A DNA stretch of 38,503 nt from JBGSPQ01 sp041738505 (GTDB taxonomy: Bacteria > Patescibacteriota > Gracilibacteria > UBA1369). The DNA lies in NCBI GenBank assembly GCA_041738505.1, contig JBGSPQ010000036.1:1-38503 (forward strand). Direction: 5' to 3'. A model generated the notes under the pieces. It did no database searches, was not told the origin of the DNA, and saw only the letters and a list, made by a program, of their open reading frames with translations. The translations under genes were made by a program, and so were the position numbers. Shown here in pieces: positions 12,309-19,308 of the stretch; position 1 is the stretch's first letter, and each line of letters starts with the position of its first letter.

Positions 12309-14447
12309 ATGAAAACAAAAGTCAAAAACAAAAAATGGTACGACCTTGGAATTGAATATCTGCTTTATGCGTTGGTGGTTTTTGTGCCCGCGGTTTTTCA
12401 TCCCGATTTTTACAGTGCGTTCAGCGCGCCCAAACTTCTGGCATTAAGGCTGATAACGGTTGCGGTTATTTTACTTTGGGGGTTGAAGGTTTTTGTGGAG
12501 GGGCGGCTGAATTTAAGGAAGAGCGGATTCAACTGGATTTTGCTGATATACGGGGCTGTTTGTGTGATTACGACGGTTTTTTCCTCCGCGGTTTTTACAA
12601 GTATTCTGGGATCGCACGGACGTTTTCTGGGACTCATCACGATAATAAATTTATTACTGCTACCGGTTTTTATCTGGAATTTTTTGAAAGAAAAAGAGCT
12701 GGCGCGCAGGCTTTTAATCATTGGAGTAAGCGTTTCCGGAATTCTGGCGCTCTACGGAATTTTGCAGTATTTCGGCGTCTGGCAAGAGCAATTCAACTGG
12801 AATCAGGATCCCGCGGACAGAGTTTTTGGCACTATCGGACACGGAAATCACTTTGGAGCTTATCTTGGGATGAATTTTGTTTTGGGGATATTTTTGGTGC
12901 GGGAACTTAAAAATAAATGGTTGAAATACGCCTGGTATTTGGGGCTGGTCGCGCATGCCGCCGCGATTTTCTTAACCGCCGGCAGAGGTGCGATTCTTGC
13001 TGTGGTGTTGGCGCTCCTGGTTTGCGGCGTGGTGATTCTGGTTGAAAAACGCGCGAACGGTGAGTTTTTAATCGGAAAATGGCTGGCTCCGTCTTTTGTG
13101 GTTATCGCCGTTTTAATCGGAGGAGCTGTTATTTTTAAAGACGAAATTGCAAAATTTCCATTGGTGGAAAGAACGGCGATTACTATGGAAAGTATTGGCG
13201 AAGGTAAAATTCCCGACCGTTACAGCTGGTGGCTTAGCGCGGCGGAAATGATTAAAGACCGTCCTTTTGTGGGTTACGGGCTTTCCACTTTCCGGGATAT
13301 TTATAATTCTTACCGCCGATTGGATTACCAAACCGTGGAGGAGGGGGATCAGGAATTTCATATTACCCCCGAAGCGGCGCACAACGAATATTTAAATATT
13401 ACCGCGACGCAGGGATTTCTGGGGCTGATTGCCTGGCTGATGATTATCTTTTTTGTGATGGGTAAATTAAACGCGAGTCTGATTGCGGGCCGGCCGGAAA
13501 ACGCCCCCGCGCAAAAAGACAACGCCCGTGTCCGGCCTGCCCCCGCTCCAACCCTCAAGGCCAATCCATATTATTACAGCCTGCTCGGGCTGAAAGGCGC
13601 CCTCGTTGTTTATCTGGTACAGGCGTTTTTTAGTTTCGGGGTGGTTTCAACGCTGACCGTGTTTTTTGTGTACATGGGCGCCGCGCTGGTACTTGCCGCG
13701 CCCGATGAAAAAGCAAACGCGTCTGCGGGGAGGACGGAATTAAAAGCCGCGCGCCACTCCGCGATCAAACGCACCGGCGCGTCATTCGTAAAATATATCA
13801 TCCCTCTGTTTATGCTTGCCCTGGCCGTCGCGGGCACCGCCTGCGTACTTAGAACGGCGATCGCCGATTATCACTACAAAGCGGCGCTAAACGAATCTGC
13901 GAAATCCAACCACGAAGGCGCCATGCAAAATTTCACGTCGGCGATCGCGCTCATGCCCTATGAATACGCTTATCAACAAGCGCTCGGCGACTACGCACTC
14001 ACCACCGCCCAACCCATCAGCGCGACCGACAAACGCCGCGAACTTTTGGAAACGGCAGTTACCGCCTACCAAGAAGCACTAAAAATCAACGACCACCACC
14101 CCAGCGTTTACTACAACCTGGGCGTCGCGCAAATCCATTTATATTCACTTTCCGGAGATTCGGCATACTACGACGATGCCGTAAAAAACCTGGAAGAATC
14201 CGTACTAAAAGCACTAAACAACCCGCTTTACCCCTACCAGTCCGCCAAGGCGTTCATGAGTGTGAATCATCACACCGCAAACTACAACGCCATCCGCTAT
14301 TTTCTGGAAGCACTGGAAACCCGCGAAAACTATCGCGACACGCCACAACTTCTGGAGCAATTGACGGGCAAGAAACTTACGCCTGTCGGAGCAATCGAAC
14401 AAAGCGATCCTACAACAGATTCCGCCAATCAATCTTCCTCTACCTAA
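12309..14447 (+). CDS. O-antigen ligase-like membrane protein with C-terminal TPR domain
   Basis: This 712-residue protein has about ten or more membrane segments up to residue 400 and again near 430-520. It carries the Wzy_C/WaaL features: G-R-F-L-G near residue 105, G-H-G-N-H-F-G in a periplasmic loop, T-A-G-R-G-A-I-L-A and A-H-N-E-Y-L-N-I-T-A-T-Q-G with the conserved His. After the last helix, residues 530-690 form TPR-like helices (A-A-L-N-E-S-A-K-S-N-H, A-Y-Q-E-A-L-K-I-N, S-V-Y-Y-N-L-G-V-A) that would lie outside the membrane. Such proteins move a lipid-linked glycan onto an acceptor; with no LPS expected here, a surface or S-layer protein is a likely acceptor, by inference. A GTG at 12279 would add ten residues, but the ATG is preferred. 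Confidence 0.85.
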   Translation: MKTKVKNKKWYDLGIEYLLYALVVFVPAVFHPDFYSAFSAPKLLALRLITVAVILLWGLKVFVEGRLNLRKSGFNWILLIYGAVCVITTVFSSAVFTSILGSHGRFLGLITIINLLLLPVFIWNFLKEKELARRLLIIGVSVSGILALYGILQYFGVWQEQFNWNQDPADRVFGTIGHGNHFGAYLGMNFVLGIFLVRELKNKWLKYAWYLGLVAHAAAIFLTAGRGAILAVVLALLVCGVVILVEKRANGEFLIGKWLAPSFVVIAVLIGGAVIFKDEIAKFPLVERTAITMESIGEGKIPDRYSWWLSAAEMIKDRPFVGYGLSTFRDIYNSYRRLDYQTVEEGDQEFHITPEAAHNEYLNITATQGFLGLIAWLMIIFFVMGKLNASLIAGRPENAPAQKDNARVRPAPAPTLKANPYYYSLLGLKGALVVYLVQAFFSFGVVSTLTVFFVYMGAALVLAAPDEKANASAGRTELKAARHSAIKRTGASFVKYIIPLFMLALAVAGTACVLRTAIADYHYKAALNESAKSNHEGAMQNFTSAIALMPYEYAYQQALGDYALTTAQPISATDKRRELLETAVTAYQEALKINDHHPSVYYNLGVAQIHLYSLSGDSAYYDDAVKNLEESVLKALNNPLYPYQSAKAFMSVNHHTANYNAIRYFLEALETRENYRDTPQLLEQLTGKKLTPVGAIEQSDPTTDSANQSSST

Positions 14448-15273
14448 CCGCAATCACCGCGCCAAAGCGACCGGTGATTCCCTGTTCCCCGCGGAACGAA
14501 AAAAACTTGTGCGAGCCGTCAATATCTTTGCCGTTTCCGCATTGCGTGCAAACCCGCGCGAACTCAATATTGCCCTGCCGGACGCCGTGTTTTTGCAGTT
14601 GTTCAATGCTGAATGACCACAAATCCACACGCTTGCGCGCGTCAATAAACTTATGAAAAGAAGCGGGCAGTTCTTTTTCGGGATTGGAAAAAAACGCACA
14701 GCAAGGCCCCAAAGACGGTGCCACACCCACCAGAATATTCGCGGGATCAACGCCAAACTTTTCACGCATCACGGCGACCGTTGCTCCGCCAATGTCCTGC
14801 GCAAGCCCTTTCCAGCCCGCGTGCACGGCCGCGGCCACACCCTTCACCGGATCAAACATCAATATCGCCTGGCAGTCCGCCACCTGTATCATCAGTCCCA
14901 CGCCGTTCAGGTCAGTCACCAGTGCGTCCTTATCATCAAGCTCCAATAGGCCAAAACCGTGTTCGCCGGCTCGCACGCCGTCTCTCAATTTCTCCAAAAC
15001 TTTTTCATCAACCACCGCCACATTTTTGCTGTGTGTCTGATTTGCCGAAACCAATCTGTCACACTCCAGCCCCAGCGCTCCGCAAATCCGTCTTCTGTTT
15101 TCAATCACATTTTCATGCCGGTCCCCAATCCCGAAACGAACATTCAAAGAATCATACGGCTTGTTGCTAACCCCGCCGTGCCGCGAAAAAACGGCATGAT
15201 TGGCGCGATCGGAAAATTTTTGCAGCAAATGAAACTGGAAAGCCGGCAAATCCCCAAAAAAAACTTTCCTCAT
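14440..15273 (-). CDS. pgeF: Peptidoglycan editing factor PgeF / multicopper polyphenol oxidase-like (YfiH, laccase domain)
   Basis: The 277-residue protein belongs to the DUF152/YfiH family. Members act as purine nucleoside phosphorylase/adenosine deaminase enzymes and, in E. coli, remove wrongly inserted L-Ser from peptidoglycan precursors. The zinc ligands are visible: H in N-Q-T-H-S, C in V-A-D-C-Q-A-I-L and H in A-A-V-H-A-G-W-K-G. F-S-R-H-G-G-V-S near residue 28 and G-V-A-P-S-L-G-P-C-C are further family motifs. The length is slightly above the usual 240-260 because of an insertion around residue 100-115. It is third in the eno-nnrD-pgeF operon (9-base gap). Its stop overlaps the ligase stop by 8 bases tail to tail. 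Confidence 0.9.
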   Translation of the reverse strand: MRKVFFGDLPAFQFHLLQKFSDRANHAVFSRHGGVSNKPYDSLNVRFGIGDRHENVIENRRRICGALGLECDRLVSANQTHSKNVAVVDEKVLEKLRDGVRAGEHGFGLLELDDKDALVTDLNGVGLMIQVADCQAILMFDPVKGVAAAVHAGWKGLAQDIGGATVAVMREKFGVDPANILVGVAPSLGPCCAFFSNPEKELPASFHKFIDARKRVDLWSFSIEQLQKHGVRQGNIEFARVCTQCGNGKDIDGSHKFFSFRGEQGITGRFGAVIAVR

Positions 15274-15282
15274 TAATTCGGC

Positions 15283-16143
15283 TTAAATAAGATAATTCTT
15301 TAACACATACGGTAGTTCAAACGCGATGTCCGAGGCGGAAAAACCGTATCCCTTGGTTTTGAAAAGCTCCTCTCCGGCTTTGCCCGCGGCAAAAGCGCCA
15401 ATCTGGCAGGCATGGTATGGCGAAGCCCCCTGCGCTATCAGTGAGGCAATCAACCCGCTCAAAACGTCTCCGCTGCCACCCACCGTCATGCCGGCGTTAC
15501 CGGTTCCGTTGGCCGTAATTTCACCCTCCTCGGAAGCAATTAAATCCTGCGGGCCCTTTAATAAAATGTTGATTTTTAGATCAGTCGCCAGCGTGCGTAG
15601 TAAAACCACTTTGTGCGAAAGCGATCCGTTGATTTTAATATCCTTGCCCGTCAGCGTTTCAAATTCGTTGTGGTGCGGGGTCAAAACAATCTGTTGTCTG
15701 GGAACGTCTTTAATCTTTTGAAAAACCTGAATCGCGCCCGCGTCCAAAACCGTGGGAATTTCCAGTTCTTTAACGATTTTAAGCATAGCCTCCATAGTGG
15801 CTTCTCTTTCCCCCAGACCGGGACCGATCAACACCGAATCGCAATTTTTGGCAAAGTCGCAGATTGGAGAAACGGCTTTCATGTCCAGATAATCCCCCGG
15901 AAAAGATCTCACGATCAGATCGGGATAAAGGCTTCTGCATACGTCAAAATTGCATTCGGGAACGAACAGATAAACCAGGTCCGCCCCTCCGTAAAGAGCC
16001 CCCAGCGCGCTTAAAACCGGAGCGCCGTAGTATTCGGGACTGCCGCCCGCGATCATCACTTTGCCGTTCATGCCTTTGTGGGACATGGCGTCTCTTTTGG
16101 GGAAGATTTTTTTAACGTCCCCGCTTCGTATTTCCTTAATCAT
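15283..16143 (-). CDS. nnrD: ADP/ATP-dependent NAD(P)H-hydrate dehydratase
   Basis: This metabolite-repair enzyme dehydrates damaged NAD(P)H hydrates back to NAD(P)H at the cost of a nucleoside triphosphate or diphosphate. The ribokinase-like fold is shown by K-G-M-N-G-K-V-M-I-A-G-G-S-P-E-Y-Y-G-A-P near residue 23, G-P-G-L-G-E-R, L-T-P-H-H-N-E-F and the signature N-G-T-G-N-A-G-M-T-V-G-G-S-G-D-V-L-S-G. At 286 residues it holds only the dehydratase domain. The epimerase half (NnrE), fused in many bacteria, is missing and is not elsewhere in the window. It lies 2 bases after enolase; the link is plausible because NADH hydrate forms as a side product of glycolytic GAPDH. Confidence 0.93.
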   Translation of the reverse strand: MIKEIRSGDVKKIFPKRDAMSHKGMNGKVMIAGGSPEYYGAPVLSALGALYGGADLVYLFVPECNFDVCRSLYPDLIVRSFPGDYLDMKAVSPICDFAKNCDSVLIGPGLGEREATMEAMLKIVKELEIPTVLDAGAIQVFQKIKDVPRQQIVLTPHHNEFETLTGKDIKINGSLSHKVVLLRTLATDLKINILLKGPQDLIASEEGEITANGTGNAGMTVGGSGDVLSGLIASLIAQGASPYHACQIGAFAAGKAGEELFKTKGYGFSASDIAFELPYVLKNYLI

Positions 16144-16145
16144 TT

Positions 16146-17432
16146 TTAGTTGTTAGCGAATGCTTTTTTGCCCAAATAGACGGCCTTTTCGCCCAGCCGG
16201 TTTTCAATGCGCAGAAGTTGGTTGTATTTGGAAACGCGATCCGAGCGCGAAAGCGAGCCGGTTTTTATCTGGCCCGTCTCCATTCCCGTAGCCAGGTCGG
16301 CCAGAGTTGTATCTTCGGTTTCGCCGCTTCTATGTGAAACAACGGTTGTCCAGCCCGCCGCTTTGGCCGTTTTGATGGTGTTTATGGTTTCGGTCAAAGA
16401 CCCGATCTGATTCATTTTAATCAGAATGGAGTTGGCCGCTTTCATTTCAATGGCTTTTTTAAGCCTTTCCACGTTTGTAACCAAAAAGTCGTCGCCGACT
16501 ATCTGAATTTTTCCACCCATTTTTGACTGCATTTTTACCCAGCCTTCCCAGTCGTCCTCCGCCAGCCCGTCTTCAATGGAAATGATCGGATATTTGTTCG
16601 CCCAATCCTCCCAGAAAGCTATCATGCCGTCAGAATCAAGCTCTTTTGCTTCGCCGTTCACTTTGATTTTATATTTGCCCGACTCTTTATCGTAAAATTC
16701 GCTGGCGGCGGGATCAAGCGCCAGAAAGACGTTTTCGCCGGGTTTGTATCCTGCGGTTTCAATCGCTTTCAAGATGAAATCAACGGCGTCCTCTTGTTTG
16801 GTGAGGCGCGGAGCGAAGCCCCCCTCGTCCCCCACCGACGTACTAAAACCGGCTTCATGTAAAAGATTTTTTAGTGTGTGGAAGATCTCCGCGCCCATGC
16901 GCAGAGCCTCCCGAAAAGTCGGCGCCCCCGCGGGTACAATCATAAATTCCTGAATATCCAGGCCGCTGTCCGCGTGCTGTCCGCCGTTCATAATGTTCAT
17001 CATCGGTGTGGGCAGAATGTGCGACTGCGGGTTTAGATATTCAAACAAATACACACCTTTATCATTTGCCGCCGCCCGCGCGCAGGCCATGGAGACGCCC
17101 AAAATCGCATTGGCTCCCAGTTTACTTTTGTTTGGAGTCCCATCCAGATCAATCATTTTTTTATCAATCACCTCCTGTTCCGAAACCTCCATTCCCAAGA
17201 TTCCCGCCGCTATCGTCTCATTAACATTGGCGCACGCTTTCAAAACCCCTTTTCCCCCGAATCTTTTTTCGTCCCCGTCCCGCAGTTCCAGCGCTTCATG
17301 AGTTCCGGTTGAAGCCCCGCTCGGCACAATCGCCGAACCGAAACCGGTTTCCGTTACAACAAAAACCTCCACAGTTGGGTTGCCTCTTGAATCAAGCACT
17401 TCATGAGCCGAGATTGCGGTAATTTTTGACAT
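16146..17432 (-). CDS. eno: Enolase (phosphopyruvate hydratase)
   Basis: Enolase converts 2-phosphoglycerate to phosphoenolpyruvate in glycolysis. At 428 residues it has the standard length. The N-terminus I-x-A-x-E-V-L-D-S-R-G-N-P-T-V-E and the loop S-G-A-S-T-G-x-H-E-A are intact. Also intact are the Mg2+ ligands in the barrel (A-L-D-P-A-A-S-E-F, I-E-D-G-L-A-E-D-D-W, V-G-D-D-F-L-V-T-N), the catalytic Lys region (L-I-K-M-N-Q-I-G-S) and S-H-R-S-G-E-T-E-D-T. It is the first gene of a minus-strand operon with nnrD and pgeF. Its upstream region (17433-17568) is shared with the divergent gene at 17569; I see no strong minus-strand promoter or Shine-Dalgarno sequence there. Confidence 0.98.
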   Translation of the reverse strand: MSKITAISAHEVLDSRGNPTVEVFVVTETGFGSAIVPSGASTGTHEALELRDGDEKRFGGKGVLKACANVNETIAAGILGMEVSEQEVIDKKMIDLDGTPNKSKLGANAILGVSMACARAAANDKGVYLFEYLNPQSHILPTPMMNIMNGGQHADSGLDIQEFMIVPAGAPTFREALRMGAEIFHTLKNLLHEAGFSTSVGDEGGFAPRLTKQEDAVDFILKAIETAGYKPGENVFLALDPAASEFYDKESGKYKIKVNGEAKELDSDGMIAFWEDWANKYPIISIEDGLAEDDWEGWVKMQSKMGGKIQIVGDDFLVTNVERLKKAIEMKAANSILIKMNQIGSLTETINTIKTAKAAGWTTVVSHRSGETEDTTLADLATGMETGQIKTGSLSRSDRVSKYNQLLRIENRLGEKAVYLGKKAFANN

Positions 17433-17490
17433 GGTGAAAGGCTTATTTTTAATTTTATTATCCCCTATAAGTTAATATGGGTACTCAAAA

Positions 17491-17519
17491 TTTACAATCA
17501 TAAAAAAATCCTATAGAAT
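17491..17519 (+). promoter_or_regulatory. Promoter for the gene at 17569 (and possibly tRNA-Arg)
   Basis: TTTACA (17491-17496) and TAGAAT (17514-17519) with a 17-base spacer give a good sigma-70-type promoter, about 50 bases before the ATG. Because the downstream genes run in one direction with short gaps, it may also serve the tRNA and the Ntn-hydrolase gene. Confidence 0.55.
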
Positions 17520-17568
17520 CTGGCCGCTGTTATAGAAAAAAGGCTTACAAATCTTAAAAAAAATAATT

Positions 17569-18192
17569 ATGGACATCACCTGGCATGGATATTCCTGTTT
17601 TACAGTCAAAACCGCAAACGCGAGTGTTGTTATTAATCCATATAATGACAAAAAAGGGCTTAATCTGCCCAAATTAAAGGCCGATATTGCTGTGGTTACC
17701 GGAGCCGTCTCCGGCCATAACAATATCTCCGCTCTATCGGGGGAGCCCTATGTGATTGACTGTCCCGGCGAATACGAGATTAAAGAGGTTGCGGTAACCG
17801 CTATGCCCATTCCCGAGGGTAAAGGATTTTTCTTTAATCTAATAGGCGACGGGTTAAAACTGTGTTTTATCGAAAAAGCCGGCGCCGAATTGAATGATGA
17901 ATTGATTGACAAAATCGGGGAGGTGGATATCTTGTTCGTCTCCATAGGGGGAGGGGACGCCATGACGGCTGCAACCGCGCATAAGGTGATTGAAAAGATA
18001 GAGCCAAGGGCAGTTGTCCCAATGTATTATGCGGTGGAAGGCGCCACGGACACACTTGCCGGACTGGAGGAATTTATGAAAGAGGCGGGTGTCGCGGCAC
18101 AAGAACCTCAGGAAAAAATCAGTTTTACCGGAAAATCAAACTTCAAAGAGGATCAGACCGAATATTTTATTTTCAAGCCTCAGACCGCGTAA
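17569..18192 (+). CDS. Metallo-beta-lactamase-fold protein with degenerate metal site (UlaG/YtkL-like)
   Basis: The 207-residue protein has the fold markers of the small UlaG-like branch: M-D-I-T-W-H-G-Y-S-C-F at the start, V-I-N-P-Y in the first strand pair, D-C-P-G-E-Y-E-I near residue 65 and V-S-I-G-G-G-D-A-M-T-A-A-T-A-H near 125. The canonical metal motif (H-x-H-x-D-H after a T/S) should lie at about residues 44-50. There the sequence is T44-G-A-V-S-G-H50-N-N, with only the last His kept. The later conserved P-M-H-Y is P-M-Y-Y. It therefore probably does not bind two metals and is unlikely to be a working hydrolase; a binding or regulatory role is possible. The reading frame is intact, so it is not a simple pseudogene. 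Confidence 0.75.
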   Translation: MDITWHGYSCFTVKTANASVVINPYNDKKGLNLPKLKADIAVVTGAVSGHNNISALSGEPYVIDCPGEYEIKEVAVTAMPIPEGKGFFFNLIGDGLKLCFIEKAGAELNDELIDKIGEVDILFVSIGGGDAMTAATAHKVIEKIEPRAVVPMYYAVEGATDTLAGLEEFMKEAGVAAQEPQEKISFTGKSNFKEDQTEYFIFKPQTA

Positions 18193-18223
18193 GCACGCAC
18201 AAAGAAAACAATAATTAAAGCCC

Positions 18224-18298
18224 GCCCACGTAGTTCAATGGATAGAACAAGGCACTCCTAAGGCTTAGATGCAGGTTCGATTCCTGCCGCGGGCACCA
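18224..18298 (+). tRNA. tRNA-Arg (anticodon CCU)
   Basis: A full cloverleaf can be drawn. The acceptor is 18224-18230 with 18288-18294 (one A-C mismatch at position 5-68). The D stem is GTTC/GAAC with loop AATGGATA. The anticodon stem is 18250-18254 with 18262-18266, with loop CTCCTAA giving anticodon CCT (reads AGG). The variable loop has 4 bases. The T arm is GCAGG/CCTGC with loop TTCGATT. The discriminator is A, and the CCA end is encoded at 18296-18298. The anticodon stem has a weak A-G closing pair and one G-T pair. The body resembles bacterial tRNA-Arg(CCU). It lies 32 bases after the metallo-beta-lactamase-fold gene and 5 bases before the next start codon. Confidence 0.93.
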
Positions 18299-18303
18299 TC
18301 AAA

Positions 18304-19308
18304 ATGAGTTTAGCCATTATTACCACAACCAACGAAGGGAATATTCTGGCCGCGGACAGTATGGAGACATACCGAAACGCCATTGGCGACGTGCGCGAGG
18401 GTTCTCAAACCCGCATGAAACTTTTTCAGCTGAATTCGCGGGTGGGATGCGTGGCCTGCGGAATCTCTTTTCTGGAAAACAAGAATATTCATCAGCAGAT
18501 ACTCATTTTTAAGCGGCTGAACGATTTGGAAAATCTGACTGTTGTAAAAATTGTGGATCTTATGTACGACTTTTTCTTTGTTAAATATCAAAAACATCTG
18601 GATGAAACCGCCGAAAAAAGAAAGAAAGAATTTGAGGTAAGGGGGCACAAAAATGTTGAAACCTCATTGGAACTGGAATGTATTGTCATCAAATCCAAAG
18701 ATGGAACCGGGAAATCCCATGAACAGCGTTTTTGTCTTCCCATCATGGAACTGCTGGTTGCCGGACACGATCCCGACGGTAGCAATCACGTATACAAAAT
18801 CACAATTCCGGATCCCAAAGAAAAAACCGGAATCGTAAAAAAACTGGAAAACGAGCAATGCGGAGCCACCTGGATAGGACAGACAGAAGTGTTGATCCGC
18901 ATCATTCGCGGTTGGAGCCCCGAAATTAAAAAATTGAGAATCATTCAGGAAATCCCGGACAAAAAAAGGGAAGAACTTCTACGGCAGTTTGATGATCAGG
19001 AATATCTGATCAACTGGGGAACAATGACCGTACAGGACGCCATTGAATTTTCCAATCTTGCCATCAGAACCACATCCGCAATTCAGAAAATCACCGACGG
19101 CACCTGGTCCAAACCGGGGTCCTCGCCGGGGGTGGGAGGGCCTGTGGATATAGCGGTGATCACACCGGAAAAGGGTTTTGTTTGGGTTAAAAAAAAGAGC
19201 ATAACCGTAAGCGGGGATGGCAAGGATATAGACAGCCTGCCGGATTTAAAAACCGTCCGCGTTGATGCCGATGAGGATTTTCATGAACTTAATTTGAGCG
19301 AAAAGTGA
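18304..19308 (+). CDS. Proteasome/HslV-like Ntn-hydrolase family protein with predicted N-terminal Ser
   Basis: The 334-residue N-terminus reads M-S-L-A-I-I-T-T-T-N-E-G-N-I-L-A-A-D-S, the pattern of proteasome beta-type proteins (T-T-x-V-x-(I/V)-x-x-x-x-G-x-(V/I)-(L/M)-A-A-D-x). Counting back from the active-site Asp (D18 here, D17 in mature proteasome subunits) puts Ser2 at the nucleophile position. Removing Met1 would expose it with no propeptide. K39 in T-R-M-K-L-F-Q-L matches the catalytic Lys33, and V-G-C-V-A-C-G-I-S-F matches the following strand (A-x-x-G). The second half (L-L-V-A-G-H-D-P-D-G, A-T-W-I-G-Q-T) continues the fold with long insertions and a C-terminal extension beyond the usual 200-250 residues. 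The true role is unknown; self-compartmentalised proteolysis or an amidase are options. It overlaps miaB by 4 bases (GTGA). Confidence 0.65.
   Translation: MSLAIITTTNEGNILAADSMETYRNAIGDVREGSQTRMKLFQLNSRVGCVACGISFLENKNIHQQILIFKRLNDLENLTVVKIVDLMYDFFFVKYQKHLDETAEKRKKEFEVRGHKNVETSLELECIVIKSKDGTGKSHEQRFCLPIMELLVAGHDPDGSNHVYKITIPDPKEKTGIVKKLENEQCGATWIGQTEVLIRIIRGWSPEIKKLRIIQEIPDKKREELLRQFDDQEYLINWGTMTVQDAIEFSNLAIRTTSAIQKITDGTWSKPGSSPGVGGPVDIAVITPEKGFVWVKKKSITVSGDGKDIDSLPDLKTVRVDADEDFHELNLSEK

Noticed and set aside
17569..18192. Active metallo-hydrolase or tRNase Z, suggested by the adjacent tRNA
   Set aside because: The H-x-H-x-D-H motif needed by these enzymes is missing, so a catalytic call is not supported.
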